Positions 36,231-48,914 are shown, counted from the first letter of the stretch. The stretch: DNA of 64,000 nucleotides from Linyphia triangularis (GCA_963978545.1 OZ021722.1:39201365-39265364), one strand, 5' to 3'. The notes: generated by a model not told the origin, from the sequence alone. Numbers and translations are program-made.

Positions 36231-37256
36231 ATGCCGACAACTAGAGGAATGATGGAAGACCAAATGAAGCAGTTGATGGAAATGATTGCTGGAATAAAAG
36301 CCGGACAAGAATCCACGGCCGCTGAAATGAAAGCCGAAATAAAAGCCGGACAAGAATCCACGGCCGCTGAAATGAAAGCCGAAATAAAAGCCGGACAAGA
36401 ATCAACCGCCGCTACAATTGCCGCTGGTCAAGCCCGCCAAGAAACGACTAACGCCGAACTTGCCGCCGCAATCGCCGCCAGCAAAGAAGCAACATCATCG
36501 GAGATTAAAGCTTTAGCCGCCAAGTGTGAAACAACATCTGCAGCAGTGAATGAAATCAAAGAAGAAATGAAGATAGAGCTAGCCTCAATGGTGGAATCAA
36601 CCATAATAGAAACTACCTCAAATGTTCTGCAATCCGTGAAAGAAGAAGTATTCAATGCAGTAAGAAAGGAAGTTGATGAAAAGTTTGAGGAGTTCAACGG
36701 AAAAATGAATAACTTAGGAGACAAAGTTTCCACCATGAAGGAAGAGCAGGAAAAGTTTCAAGACGCTGTTGAAGAAAGGTTTGAAAAGTTTCATAACGCT
36801 GTAGAAGAAAGACTACGGGAAATGGAAACTCGCGAAGCTGTAACCATTGCAACGCCTAAATGGGATAATGTTTCCACTCCCTTCATTGCGCCACGTTCCA
36901 ACATCAAAGTGGCCACTTTTGATGGAAAGTCTTCCTGGCGCGTTTATCAAATGCAGTTTGAGATGATTGCATCTGCAAATGGATGGGATGACCTCACGAA
37001 AGCATTCCATCTCGCAGCATCTCTTCGAGGTGAAGCTGCTGACATTTTACAGACACTACCTGAAGAGAAGCGGGGAGAATTCGTGTCGCTGACAAGTGCG
37101 TTGGAGTTAAGGTTTGGGGAACAGCATCTAAAGGATTACAACAGACTGCAATTGAAAGTGAGACAGCAGAAGGCCAATGAAACTCTTCTAGAATTGGCGT
37201 CAGATATAGAAAGACTGTCGCTCCTCGCTTTCCCAGTCTGTCCCTACAAACTGTGA
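36231..37256 (+). CDS. gag: Gag polyprotein, C-terminally truncated
   Basis: 341 residues starting MPTTRGMMEDQMKQLMEMIAG, the first ATG after the primer-binding site. Residues ~22-70 are tandem copies of a 15-residue unit (IKAGQESTAAEMKAE), matched by 45 bp DNA repeats. The next ~130 residues are charged and likely coiled coil. Residues ~225-340 are the capsid-like part (ATFDGKSSWRVYQMQFE, AADILQTLPEE, LELRFGEQHL). The frame runs out at RLSLLAFPVCPYKL. The expected capsid end and CCHC nucleocapsid are missing, and the DNA jumps straight into protease C-terminal sequence, so an internal deletion lies near 37230-37250. The protein would form the particle shell in cytoplasm if complete. Confidence 0.85.
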   Translation: MPTTRGMMEDQMKQLMEMIAGIKAGQESTAAEMKAEIKAGQESTAAEMKAEIKAGQESTAATIAAGQARQETTNAELAAAIAASKEATSSEIKALAAKCETTSAAVNEIKEEMKIELASMVESTIIETTSNVLQSVKEEVFNAVRKEVDEKFEEFNGKMNNLGDKVSTMKEEQEKFQDAVEERFEKFHNAVEERLREMETREAVTIATPKWDNVSTPFIAPRSNIKVATFDGKSSWRVYQMQFEMIASANGWDDLTKAFHLAASLRGEAADILQTLPEEKRGEFVSLTSALELRFGEQHLKDYNRLQLKVRQQKANETLLELASDIERLSLLAFPVCPYKL

Positions 37257-37486
37257 CTGGTGACAAAATTTCTGTGCATGGGAAATTAAATGTCAACATC
37301 TCCTTTGGATTTCACACCTACACTCACACCGTTTACGTCGCTGAAATTATTGACCCATGTATTCTTAGACTGGACTTTTTACAGAAAAATGGAATTACTT
37401 TGAATTTCGAGAAAGTTGAGCTTCAAACAGGGAAAGAAGAAGTTCCACTGTTCGGTTTGGACTCGGGAGAGCCGTGTGCATATTGA
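37253..37486 (+). pseudogene. Protease remnant and linker, ends at an in-frame stop
   Basis: 77 residues. TGDKISVHGKLNVNISFGFH and EIIDPCILRLDFLQKNGITL are the C-terminal half of a retropepsin (the ILRLDFL segment corresponds to the family's I-LG-DFL motif). The DTG/DSG active site is absent, removed by the gag-side deletion. The frame ends in TGA at 37484-37486, but the same frame goes on into the RT ORF, so one nonsense change separates them. Confidence 0.8.
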
Positions 37487-37519
37487 ATAGTAGCTCTTGC
37501 AGACATCACCATCCCCTCC

Positions 37520-40500
37520 ATGACAGATTTGGTTGTAAAGGGTTCAGCAGAGCTCCCGAAGGCCTTCCGATTTGGAGTAACGGACTTCCCATCATCGAAC
37601 AGCGTCCCGAAAGGAGTGCTAGTAGGAGCGACGCTTGTGGATCTCTCTCAGGAAGTGGTGCATGTGAGAATGGCCAACATCGGTGATTCTACGAGAGTTA
37701 CCAAGAAGGGAGAAGAAATTGCCACTTGCACACCTGTTACAAGCATTGAGCGAGGATCGAAGGAGCTTCCGACCGCACCATCCGCGGATTTAGTGGACCA
37801 GCTTCTCGAGGATGCTCGGTTGGAAAGAAGTCAAGAGAAGATGGTTGGAGACCTTATAAAAGAATTTCAGGACGTTTTCTCCATGTCATCGAAAGATGTA
37901 GGAAGAACGAAGCTTACACAACATCGAATTGACACTGGGACCCATTTACCGATTAAACAACATCCTCGAAGACTTCCATTTGAAAAACAAGAGGAGGTCG
38001 GGAGATTGTTACAAGAAATGGAAGATAATAGAGTTATCGAACCCTCCTCAAGTCCATGGGCCTCTCCAATAGTACTCGTTCGAAAGAAGGATGGTTCCAC
38101 TAGATTTTGTGTGGATTACCGAAAGCTGAACGAAATTACGAAAAAGGACAGCTACCCTCTGCCAAGAATTGATGACACTTTGGACACTCTATCGGGGAAA
38201 CAGTGGTTTTCAACTTTGGATTTGAAGAGTGGATACTGGCAAGTGGAGATACATCCCGACGATCGTGAGAAGACGGCCTTCACTACCGGACAAGGATTAT
38301 GGCAGTTTCAAGTTATGCCATTTGGCTTGTGTAATGCACCGGCTACGTTCGAGCGACTAATGGAGACTGTGCTGAGAGGACTTTCCTACGAGACCTGTCT
38401 GGTATATTTGGACGATATCATTATCACCGGGCGGAGTTTTGATCAACATTTGCAAAACGTAAAGAACGTGTTCTTGAAGCTTAGGGAAGCCCACTTGAAA
38501 CTTAGCCCATCAAAATGTAAGCTCTTTAGGAGGAAAGTCAGTTATCTCGGACACATCATCTCATCCGATGGAGTGAGCACAGATCCAGCCAAGATCCATG
38601 CTGTGCAAATTTGGTCTCGACCGCAAGACGTTCATCAATTGCGAAGCTTCCTAGGCCTGTGCACGTATTACCGTAGATTTTTAAAGGGTTTCTCCAAGAT
38701 CGCCAGACCCCTGCATCGACTAACAGAGAGCAAGCAGAAGTTCTTGTGGACTGCCGACTGTGATGACTCTTTCAATCAACTGAAGACAGCTTTAACATCA
38801 GCGTCTGTTTTGGCTTTTCCCGATGTTAACAAGGACTTTATTCTGGATACAGATGCCAGCAATGAGGGAGTGGGCGCCGTTCTTTCCCAAGAAATCGAAG
38901 GCCAGGAGAGAGTCATCGCTTATTTTAGTAAGAGCCTGTCAAAATCCGAGCGGAACTACTGCGTCACAAGAAAGGAGTTACTGGCAATAGTGAAGGCCGT
39001 TGAACACTTTCATCATTACTTGTACGGCCGAAAATTCCTTTTAAGAACTGATCATGCGTCTCTGACTTGGTTGCTGAATTTCAAGAATACAGAGGGACAA
39101 ATAGCGAGGTGGATTCAGCGCCTACAGGAATACGACATGGATATCCGTCACAGAAAAGGAACGTCCCATGGGAATGCAGACGCTCTTTCTAGAAGATCAT
39201 GTCCGGAGAACTGTCGATTTTGTTCCAATGCCGAGTCTAAGTTTGGGGTTAACACATCGGCCGTTCGGAAAATAACTACCAACTCAACTACTTCAGACTT
39301 GGACCCTTGGAGTGACCAGAATGTCCGAAAAAGTCAGGTCGAAGATCAGGACTTGAAACCTCTAATTGAATTCATGGAAGCAGCTTCCGGAAAACCCAGT
39401 TGGCAGGAAATTGCACGCTATAGCCCAACAATGAAGAGATATTGGGCTATGTGGGACTCTTTGCACTTGAAAAATGGAGTACTCTACCGTCGATGGGAGT
39501 CCGATGATGGCAAAAGCTTCCGGTGGCAATTAATACTTCCAAGTTCTAGAGTTACCAACGTTCCAGAAGAACTTCACAGCAGTTCTACTGGAGGACATTT
39601 TGGTATCACGAAAACTCTTCAGAAAGTCAGGGAAAGATTCTTCTGGGACAAAGCAAAGTCCGACGTGGATAAGTGGTGCAAGTCCTGTGATGCATGCAAT
39701 TCGCGGAAGGGACCGAAGACCCGAACTCGTGGAAAGTTGCAACGTTACAACGTGGGAGCACCATTCGAAAGAATTGCTTTGGACGTTTTAGGCCCCCTAC
39801 CTCACACAACTAATGGCAACAAATACATCCTAGTTGTCATGGACTACTTTAGCAAGTGGCCAGAAGCATACGCGATCCCGGACCAGGAAGCCACAACCGT
39901 AGCAGAAGTTCTCGTACAGAACTGGATCTCCCGATTTGGCGTACCCCTGCTGATACATTCCGACCAGGGGACGAACTTTAACTCTGCCGTCTTCACTGGG
40001 CTGTGTGACTTGCTCGACATGGAAAAGACTCGTACAACTCCTCTGCACCCACAATCCGATGGAATGGTCGAACGCTTTAATAGAACAATTCTGAATCATC
40101 TCTCCTTGTTTGTTTCCAAGAACCAGCAAGATTGGGATCAGAAACTTCCACTATTCCTTTTGGCCTACAGAAGTGCTACTCACGAGACCACCGGCTATAC
40201 ACCATCTCAAATGATTTTTGGAAGAGACCTTAGGCTACGGTGCGACCTCCTCTTTGGACGACCACCGGACACCCCTTCCTCGCCTGTCCAGTATCTAGAT
40301 GATCTCCAGGCACGTTTGGAAGCCGTACATCGGTTTGCCAGAGAAAGAATCAACATCATGACAGAGCGCATGAAGGTCCGCTACGATGCCAAGGCCACGG
40401 AACGTTCATTCCAGGAAGGTGACAAGGTGTGGTTATGGAATCCTAAACGTCGGAAAGGACTCTCCCCTAAGCTCCAGACGAACTGGGAAGGGCCGTATGT

Positions 40501-40612
40501 GGTCCTTAAGAAGATCAACGACGTCGTGGTAAGGATTCAACGGACACCCTCCTGTAAACCTAGAGTTGTACACTACAATAGACTAGCCCCATATTATGGT
40601 AGAAGTGATTGA
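37520..40612 (+). CDS. pol: Pol: reverse transcriptase, RNase H, integrase
   Basis: 1030 residues from the first Met after the stop at 37486; the original start was upstream in the same frame. RT ~150-330: FCVDYRKLN, DLKSGYWQVE, MPFGLCNAPATF and catalytic YLDD (296-299). RNase H ~440-558: DTDAS, TRKELLA, RTDHASL, GNADALSR, all acidic residues kept. Integrase ~680-1030: H-H-C-C zinc domain (H686, H692, C720, C723); D754, D815 and E851 with 35 residues between the last two; a GPYVV module (~992) ends the protein. The order RT-RH-IN is standard Ty3/gypsy. The frame is intact, so the enzymes could still be functional if expressed, but the copy lacks protease and nucleocapsid. Confidence 0.95.
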   Translation: MTDLVVKGSAELPKAFRFGVTDFPSSNSVPKGVLVGATLVDLSQEVVHVRMANIGDSTRVTKKGEEIATCTPVTSIERGSKELPTAPSADLVDQLLEDARLERSQEKMVGDLIKEFQDVFSMSSKDVGRTKLTQHRIDTGTHLPIKQHPRRLPFEKQEEVGRLLQEMEDNRVIEPSSSPWASPIVLVRKKDGSTRFCVDYRKLNEITKKDSYPLPRIDDTLDTLSGKQWFSTLDLKSGYWQVEIHPDDREKTAFTTGQGLWQFQVMPFGLCNAPATFERLMETVLRGLSYETCLVYLDDIIITGRSFDQHLQNVKNVFLKLREAHLKLSPSKCKLFRRKVSYLGHIISSDGVSTDPAKIHAVQIWSRPQDVHQLRSFLGLCTYYRRFLKGFSKIARPLHRLTESKQKFLWTADCDDSFNQLKTALTSASVLAFPDVNKDFILDTDASNEGVGAVLSQEIEGQERVIAYFSKSLSKSERNYCVTRKELLAIVKAVEHFHHYLYGRKFLLRTDHASLTWLLNFKNTEGQIARWIQRLQEYDMDIRHRKGTSHGNADALSRRSCPENCRFCSNAESKFGVNTSAVRKITTNSTTSDLDPWSDQNVRKSQVEDQDLKPLIEFMEAASGKPSWQEIARYSPTMKRYWAMWDSLHLKNGVLYRRWESDDGKSFRWQLILPSSRVTNVPEELHSSSTGGHFGITKTLQKVRERFFWDKAKSDVDKWCKSCDACNSRKGPKTRTRGKLQRYNVGAPFERIALDVLGPLPHTTNGNKYILVVMDYFSKWPEAYAIPDQEATTVAEVLVQNWISRFGVPLLIHSDQGTNFNSAVFTGLCDLLDMEKTRTTPLHPQSDGMVERFNRTILNHLSLFVSKNQQDWDQKLPLFLLAYRSATHETTGYTPSQMIFGRDLRLRCDLLFGRPPDTPSSPVQYLDDLQARLEAVHRFARERINIMTERMKVRYDAKATERSFQEGDKVWLWNPKRRKGLSPKLQTNWEGPYVVLKKINDVVVRIQRTPSCKPRVVHYNRLAPYYGRSD

Positions 40613-40660
40613 ATGGCCTTTCCTCTTAAGGACTTCACTGCCCGGGACGTGCAGTCTTTA

Positions 40661-40672
40661 AGAAGGGGGAAA
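40661..40672 (+). other. Polypurine tract
   Basis: AGAAGGGGGAAA directly before the 3' LTR; it primes plus-strand DNA synthesis in LTR elements. Confidence 0.85.
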
Positions 40673-41143
40673 TGTTGCAAAAATTGTCTGTATATAGTGT
40701 AAATAGTGACGTATTATTTTAAAATTCTATTGTAATTTATTTTTATCTTATTTTATTTATTAATGGCGATTATACAGTTTAGAAAAAGGTGGCAACACCT
40801 AAAGCAATCGAGAAGTTTCGAGATGTTTCTTTTTCGATGAATTGGCTGGAAATTTCGGGAATGTCCTCACGTGCCTGGTATTTAAAAACCGGAGATAGGG
40901 AAAGTTTTCAGATTAACTTCAGACTTCGTTGAAAGCTGATCGTGATCGCTTTGTTGACCTATTGGAGTGAGCTTGTATAATCGCTATATTCGAAGCTGTT
41001 CTTGTTGAAGCTTGTATTGAAGATTAATAGTGATTGCACTGTTATCTGTGAATAAATTTTGTGAGTTTTCTGAAGAGAATAAATATTAGTTTTTATTTCA
41101 AAAACTGTGCCATCATTGCCTCAGCGAAAAAAAATTCATAACA
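40673..41143 (+). repeat. 3' LTR of the gypsy element
   Basis: TGTTGCAAAAATTGTC to TTCATAACA, the same length as the 5' LTR. Confidence 0.95.
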
Positions 41144-42103
41144 ATATTATTAAATACACAAACCAACAATATTTTACCCCCAAAATATAACTTACGTTAA
41201 AAACAAATATAGAACAAGATATATAACGCTAAAAAAATTGCACTTACACAAACCAATTAAATTTTTTTTTTGCAAAAAGTGGTTACTCGGGCCAGAGAAT
41301 ATATTTTTGTTAGTAGAATGAAATTCTGGAATATTCTTCTCAAAAATTAAAACAACACTTGTAAGTAGATGGCCGATTTCAAAATAACTGAACGTTGTCG
41401 ATTAAAAAATATAAAAGAACCCAAGGACATAAACAATAATTTTAGATAATGCAAATTTTTGAAATGTATTGTTAAAAAAACTAATTAAAAAATCAACCAA
41501 GTAAATGCCGATAGTCAGTTTCTTAGCAGAAAGTCAATTAAAAATGTTAATGATCTTTATACATCGTACTTGGAATTTATGCATGCAACACGTAAAAATT
41601 ACGTCATAATTCTCCCAACCGCCGAAAAATAGGGAATTCCCATTTTGAAGGAGGAAGAAGACAGAAAAAATGGGTTTTAGTGATATCTAAAACATGATGT
41701 ATCTAATTGATTATTTATCATTCAACGAAATTTTTAATTCCATCGGCTAGAGGAGATTTCAAAGATTTGAACCATATTTCTTTCAATTGAAAAAGTAAAT
41801 ATTTCGAGTATTTATTGCGATAGAAGTGTAGGGGAAAAATTTGTCCCATTGGATTACCATTACGGCCAAATTTTAAAATTTAATTAAAAAAAAAAAAATA
41901 ATAATAAACATTTCAATTTTTTTTTCTTCTTTTGAAACTAAATGAATGCAGAAACTACTTATGTTTCAAATTTCACAGTTCTCCTTGGACCAGAAATTGA
42001 GATACACGTGACACAAAATTCGATTCCTAACTTTTTTTTAATATAGAGGGATAGAGAGATTCTCTTAAAATTTTTTTAATAATTAATATAGCAATTATTA
42101 CAT
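41144..42103. other. AT-rich spacer, possible Helitron scrap
   Basis: No ORF. A stretch at 41940-42050 (GCAGAAACTACTTATGTTTC, then AATATAGAG) recalls the array-bearing Helitrons at 17.5 and 61-62 kb, but no complete end is visible. Confidence 0.35.
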
Positions 42104-42193
42104 AAATGTATGTAAACTTTGTATGCTAAGGCAGCTCCAATATTTTATAAATGTATGTAAATTTTGTATGCTAAGGCATTTCCAATATTTTAT
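42104..42193. repeat. Tandem duplication, 2 x 45 bp
   Basis: AAATGTATGTAAA(C/T)TTTG with TATGCTAAGGCA and CCAATATTTTAT, repeated twice with few changes. Confidence 0.9.
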
Positions 42194-42664
42194 TAATACA
42201 TTTTTGTAAATTTATTCAAGTGAGTTACACTGCTATAGTGATTAAGTGAGCGATTTTTTTGTAAATAACAAGACGCATAACCAAAGGCTATTTGTAGTGC
42301 GAATTTATTAATTATTATTTTTTTATTTGCATTGGCATTTTTCAATATCTTCTGGTGTCTGAAGACATGTTCAGTGGAAGTTATTGAGAGAAGATGTTTC
42401 GGAAATTTTAGTAATTTCATCGACAAAATTTGGACAGTCTGCTTCTTCTCACTCAGTACTCAGTCATCATTACTACACGGTTTATCAATTTTTCCAAAAA
42501 AAAAAAAAAAAAAAAAAAAAAACTAGGGGTGTGGAACACCGTGCAACTTTCAATTACACTATAATACTGAAGTAGATTTGTGTTATTTACAGTTTGCATA
42601 TTTTCATCCTTCATTTAGAATAAATGGCCAGTTTGACGATATTTTTTGTAATAATTTTTATAAA

Positions 42665-42699
<35 letters not shown>

Positions 42700-43110
42700 T
42701 GATAAACTGATCATTTTGGCGCTATACTTTTCCATAATCCTTCTATTATCCTTTATTGCAAGCGAATCTGAGGGGAGAAAAAAAAACGATCGTTGATGAG
42801 GTATGCTCAAGGAAAGATAACTCTTTGTTGAAGGCATTCGTTTTTCAACTTTTTACGCCATTAAAACATTTTTAAGGAAATTTCGGAGGGTGGATGTTCA
42901 GAGCACCTTAAGAGGCTTTACCACAGCCATTTTTATCAAAATCGTTCGAGCCGTTTTTTAGGAAACATTGAAAAACATGTTTTTTTCAATGGCAGCCACC
43001 TTATGCGCATGCGCGATTGTGACGAAAACCTTAATGGTAGGTCCCATGGCCGCCACTAACCCTCATACCAAATTTGAACATCGTAGGTCAATTTGTTAGG
43101 GAGCTATGTT

Positions 43111-43212
<102 letters not shown>

Positions 43213-43477
43213 TTTTTCTACATCACTTTTTTGAAATTAGGATATTCCAAAACGTGGAGAAATGCAAAAGAAATCGAAATTTTTTTTGACCGAATGCTAT
43301 ACTTTCACTACCCTATGGGTAATTGAAAGTAAAAAAAAGGCGAACTGATATAAGTGTTCACAAAACAATTTTGTTGCATTGAATGCATTTTGTGTGCCAC
43401 AACTTTGTGGCATGTTTATTATCGAATCGGTAAAATAAAAATAATTAATGTTTGTAGCTAATATTTTTTTATGCAAC

Positions 43478-43629
43478 TATACTAAACTTCAACTTAACCA
43501 GACATCACTTAGACGGTAGATCGTCACAGTGCTCATAGGTATTTAATCCATTTTGGCGGAGTGAAGACATAATTCTCGCCAAACCTTATAGCCTTTTGTT
43601 CTCTACAGGGTTGTGGTTTGGCGAACATT
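43478..43629. mobile_element. Second fold-back copy, right arm truncated, loop reversed
   Basis: The left arm matches 32869-32970. The loop reads TTATAGCCTTTTGTTCTCTA, the reverse complement of the loop in the first copy. The right arm stops after GGTTTGGCGAACATT. Confidence 0.8.
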
Positions 43630-44400
<771 letters not shown>

Positions 44401-44414
44401 GCTGCGGTAAAGTA

Positions 44415-45171
44415 CAGGGTGGTCAAAAAGTAGCTTTGCCGATATATGGATCTCTAGCGGCCGTTCCGTTCAACAGATCGAGATGACATTTCAGGTTTAG
44501 TTTTTCAGAGGTATGAGCTCGAGATTCTGTGAATGGCAAAAAAATGGCTCTCACGGTTACGGTTATAGTTACAGAAACTCGAAATTTTCGAATGGCAACA
44601 TTCATTTTTTCCCGTCGCAAAATGATCAGCGCATGCGAAAAACCTAAAAAGCGTTGGAACGGTACGTGTATCACAAAAAATGCGAGCACAAAAAAAACAG
44701 CTCTGCGAACTGCCAACAGAAACACAATCAGGGCACACGGAGGCCGCTTTCCAGATATTCCGTGTTTGAAAACAGATAAAATTGCCTGTCATGGCACCCA
44801 TGTGAACTTTAGCCTCTGTCCTATGAAAATTTTAACCGTGCGCCTTGATTGCGTTTTAATTGGCCGTTCGCAGAATTTTTTTTGTACGAGCATAACGCTT
44901 CCGTTTTTTGTGATACACGTACCATTTTAACTCTTTTTAAGGTTTTCGCATGCCCTGATCATTTTGCGACGGGAAAAAAAATGGGTGTTGCTTTTCGAAA
45001 ATTTCGAGTTTCTGTTACTAAAATTGTAACCGTGAGTGCCATTTTGTTGCCATTCACAGAATCTCGAGCTCATACCTCTGAATAACCATAACTGAAATCT
45101 CATCTAGATCTGTCGAACGGAACGGCCGTTAGAGATCCATACATCGGCAAAGCTACTTTTTGACCACCCTG
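44415..45171. mobile_element. Tc1/mariner-type inverted-repeat element, 757 bp
   Basis: CAGGGTGGTCAAAAAGTAGC at the left and its complement at the right, each bounded by TA. The inverted arms are ~320 bp each (44415-44745, 44850-45171), for example TCGAGATTCTGTGAATGGCA against TGCCATTCACAGAATCTCGA. Mirror-image frames in the arms are spurious. No transposase. Confidence 0.85.
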
Positions 45172-46435
45172 TACTTTTCCACATTAGTGCTTAAAAGTTA
45201 CTTTACGGACTTTATAGGATCACACGTTTGGTAATTTGTTCGAATGTATGTAAGTTTGGCTTCCGCTGATAGGGTTTGGAATCCAAATTAAACTATAGGT
45301 CCGGAGCAGTTTTGTATTCTGTTCTCAAAATGACATTGCTTAGAGTCAAAACCAAATTAGTGATTCGAGTGTTTACGTTAATTGCCAATATACAAGTTTG
45401 GAATGGTTGTTACTCATAATTTTAACAATAATAATGCTATATAATAATTTAAACTAGGTATTTGTTTAGTGGGTTTCATACAAATAATTCTTTGTTCTTT
45501 GAATTTTATCTAGAAACAATCGATGGATTGATACTTACTAATTTATTTAGAAAGAGTAAAAGAAAATATTTCTTTAATATTTGGTATTTAAATTTTTAAA
45601 ATGAATGAAACGGCTTTATTCAGACCTACTATTTTTCTATACATTTACGGCTTTTCCATTGGGATTTTTAATCCATTTCACGCCGTTCAACAAACTATAT
45701 TTCTTCATCTGTAAATTTAATTTCTTTGGTTATCATTCCTTTGGAATAAATCCGTTTCGATTCTGTCATTTATTTTGTTAATTAATATTACGTACAGTTA
45801 TATTCACCAATGTATATAGTTTTTATAAATCAATGTCATGAAGTTTTCATTTCAATGTAATTTTCAATGCCTACCGTAGGTGGAAAAGTGTGTACAGTAG
45901 GGCGGTTCGAAAAAAATAATTTTTAATTTTTGAAACGATGAGGTGAAAAAAGTTGATACACATCTTAAAAAAAAAAAAAAAAAAAACTGTAAAAATAATA
46001 ATAATAATAATAATATCTTGCGATCGCGCATTCACCTCAAAGTTTGGAGAAAATACCAAAAATAACTATTTATCTTAAATTTTTTTAAATTTCTAAGCGT
46101 TATATATTTGAAAGGCAATAGTTTGCAATGAGTATTGAAAGGGTAGTATAACATAAGAAAACACTCTTCTATACATTTTTAAAACATATATTAATAATTA
46201 AAAATATTCAAAAATAATTTATTTTTTTTGTTAAAAAAATGATTTTCTATAAAATGGATACTAACTTTATTTTTTACATTTTTTTTTTTTTTAAACATTC
46301 TATTATGCATTTGGTTCACTTTTTTCTCGAGCTTTCTATCCCAGTGATGCTCTTTGAGGGAAACTTTTGTAGAAAAGTCGGGCAGTATGAATTTAAAAAA
46401 AAAAAAAAAAAAAAATTGTTGTCCTAACGTCTTTT

Positions 46436-48155
46436 CAGTGGCGGTTGGTGCAGGGGGCCAGCAGGGGCCCAGGCCCCCTCACTTTTTTTGAACTTAAGTC
46501 CCACTTATATATGTTGTTTGGTTGTGGAATTAAAAAAAAAAAATATGTTGAAGAAATTATTATTTAAGCAGTCATTGGCTTCACCACATTAACGATTGTG
46601 GACAGAGCAACATTTCTCTTGTCATAAATTTGTAAAAATGTCAATCAATCACTATCATTTCTATAAAAACCGTCCCCTCCCACTTTCTCCCCTCATTATC
46701 TTCAATGGATATTAGTTTTCCCCCACAGCTTGGGTACAAAGTGACCCCTTCTTCCGACGACCTTGAATTTTAAACTATAGTGTGTCCGTGGTTGCGACTT
46801 TTGTATGACATCCTGGTTTTTGCAGTGAGTTTTAGTAATGTGATACCACATTACCAAAACAGTTATGCTTTCTCTGCCCTCAGGTGGATTCTCTTTTAAT
46901 GAATGACCATTTCTATAGGAGATAGCGATCGGACTTTTAACTTTAAAGTGTCTTCTAGTGTGACGGTCTGACGGTGGCAGAGAATTGACAATTATAGTCA
47001 ATGGTAAGATTTTTTTTAATTTCACTCTTTATTTTGCAAAATGCATGAGTATGATTTACTCAACAATTTGTTCTTGTTTCGATAATTTCTTCTCTCTCCC
47101 CCGAAAAAAGTTTGAGTACTTAAATTTAGTCCAAATCTTCGGAAGAGGGTATTTGTCTTACCACTCACATTGATATTTAGCATCGTATTCAATTTTTAAC
47201 GTAACTTTCAATTCGATACCTTCAACAGAAGAATTTCTATACAAACAGTAAAAAGTTTCATTCTTCACAAAATAAGTGATTTTACTAGAACTAAGCCATC
47301 GCATAATAATCTGCTAAAGATAAATGTCACACGTAATTGTCGAAACATCTTTTTTCCCAAATAGTCTTGTAAAATAAAGCATTAATTTAATTTCAAAATT
47401 TCTAACTGCTCAACATAGCTACTTAACTGATTGCAAATTTGTTATTATAGCACATTCAAAGCTTTTAACATTTTTCATTAGCTCCTTTAAGCTATGTCTT
47501 AAAAATAATTTATTTCATTTTTTTTTCTTTTTATTAAATAAAATTCTTTATTTAAATATTTACTTCAAAGTTACTAAGGGGAAATTGCTGTTGTGAGCGT
47601 TTTTTATACATATATAATTCATGTAATATTTAATAGAATTTTTTTTTCACTGTGTTTTCTACTGAATTTTTAATTGTGTTATTCAATTTATTTTATTCAG
47701 TCCTAACATTTACTTCTAAATTTTGGCTTTCTCTTTTTTTTATATACAGAGTCGTATTTATACTTTCACTTATTTTATGTAATTCGTTTAACTTCGGAAG
47801 TTATCAAGGACCTTATGAATAAGGAGTTTTATGTTCCTACAGTATGGGCTGAAGTTGTTACAAAAATCTAAATCTGCCACCTTTATAGTACATAAAATGA
47901 TGTGTGATGTTAAAAATATTGGTAATTTATCCTGCATTAAAAAAGTTTAATCTTCAGGGTTGTTGAACTTTTAAACTTCTCCCCATCAACATGAGCTCAT
48001 TTTAATTTGCTCTTAAGTATTCTTAATCTAATAAAAATATAAAATATTTATAGCATGTTTTTCAATCCATTTTTAGAGGTGATTAGTTATAAAGGGAGGA
48101 AGCAAAAAGTAGTGTTCCAACTCCATCTTTCACTCCCCCCCCCCCCTTTTTTTTT

Positions 48156-48187
<32 letters not shown>

Positions 48188-48810
48188 AAATCTTAGAGTA
48201 AGACCCAGTAGTATTCGAGCAACTCTAAAAGTAATAACACTGTCCACGGTCGTCGTAATCACCACTGACCACTGGTAACCATTTGAGGAAGCCAAGTCCC
48301 ACATTTAAATCTTCAACGCATGGACTGTGGAATGTTTTATGTATAAGGGGATGCAGATTGCATACAAAAGGCTGAAGGCGTCTAATGCTTCCAACAGGGA
48401 ATTTTCAACCGTGAATGAGTATTTCTTACTGAAGTATTAATAAATAGATATGAATTAATTTTAAGTTCGAATGAATAATTTGAAACCCATACTTTATATT
48501 TTTTTCCAATGAATTATCCGCTACATTTTTAATTTTCAAAAGACATAAAAGTGTAAATGCATTCTTTATAACTCAAAATGTTGTCCCCCACGCTCAAACG
48601 AAACGCCATCTTTGTTATAATAATTCATTTTTTAGAAATATTTATTAAGATTTATTTAGATAATTTAAATATGTGAATAATCTTGTAGTTTTGTTTGTAT
48701 GTGTATTTGAGTAACACTTACAAAATTCATGTATTTTGATATTTACAAGTTTATTTTCCATTAATTTAATTCGGGGCCCCCTCACTTTTACTACCCACGA
48801 GCCGCCACTG
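46436..48810. mobile_element. hAT element, 2375 bp, exact 8 bp target duplication
   Basis: CAGTGGCGGTTGGTG at the left; CAGTGGCGGCTCGTG on the other strand at the right (13/15). Flanked by CGTCTTTT at 46428-46435 and 48811-48818, the 8 bp duplication diagnostic of hAT. GGCCCCCTCACTTTT occurs just inside both ends in the same orientation. A 107-residue minus-strand frame (46702-47025) is unrecognised, and no transposase domain is visible, so it is non-autonomous. Confidence 0.85.
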
Positions 48811-48914
48811 CGTCTTTTGCTTCAACGCCACCCACTTTTTGTCTTGTCTCTCTACATAAGAGTTCCACAGCTTGTGAGTGACAAGGAAACGAGTTGAAGT
48901 CTGATTTCAATGAT

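Larger units (their letters stand above)
35728..41143 (+). mobile_element. Ty3/gypsy LTR retrotransposon, defective, 5.4 kb
   Basis: Two 471 bp LTRs (35728-36198, 40673-41143) beginning TG and ending CA, flanked by ATAT on both sides (4 bp, weak because the site is AT-rich). Order: LTR, primer-binding site, gag, damaged protease, RT-RNaseH-integrase, polypurine tract, LTR. The LTRs differ at about ten positions by eye (~2%), so the insertion is fairly recent. Gag/protease damage makes it non-autonomous now. It lies outside MCM2, within the decayed local repeats. Confidence 0.95.

Noticed and set aside
39530..40129. Antisense frames inside pol
   Set aside because: Shadows of the integrase reading frame.
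44423..45085. Several 78-133 residue frames on both strands
   Set aside because: Mirror translations of the inverted arms of a TA-flanked MITE.
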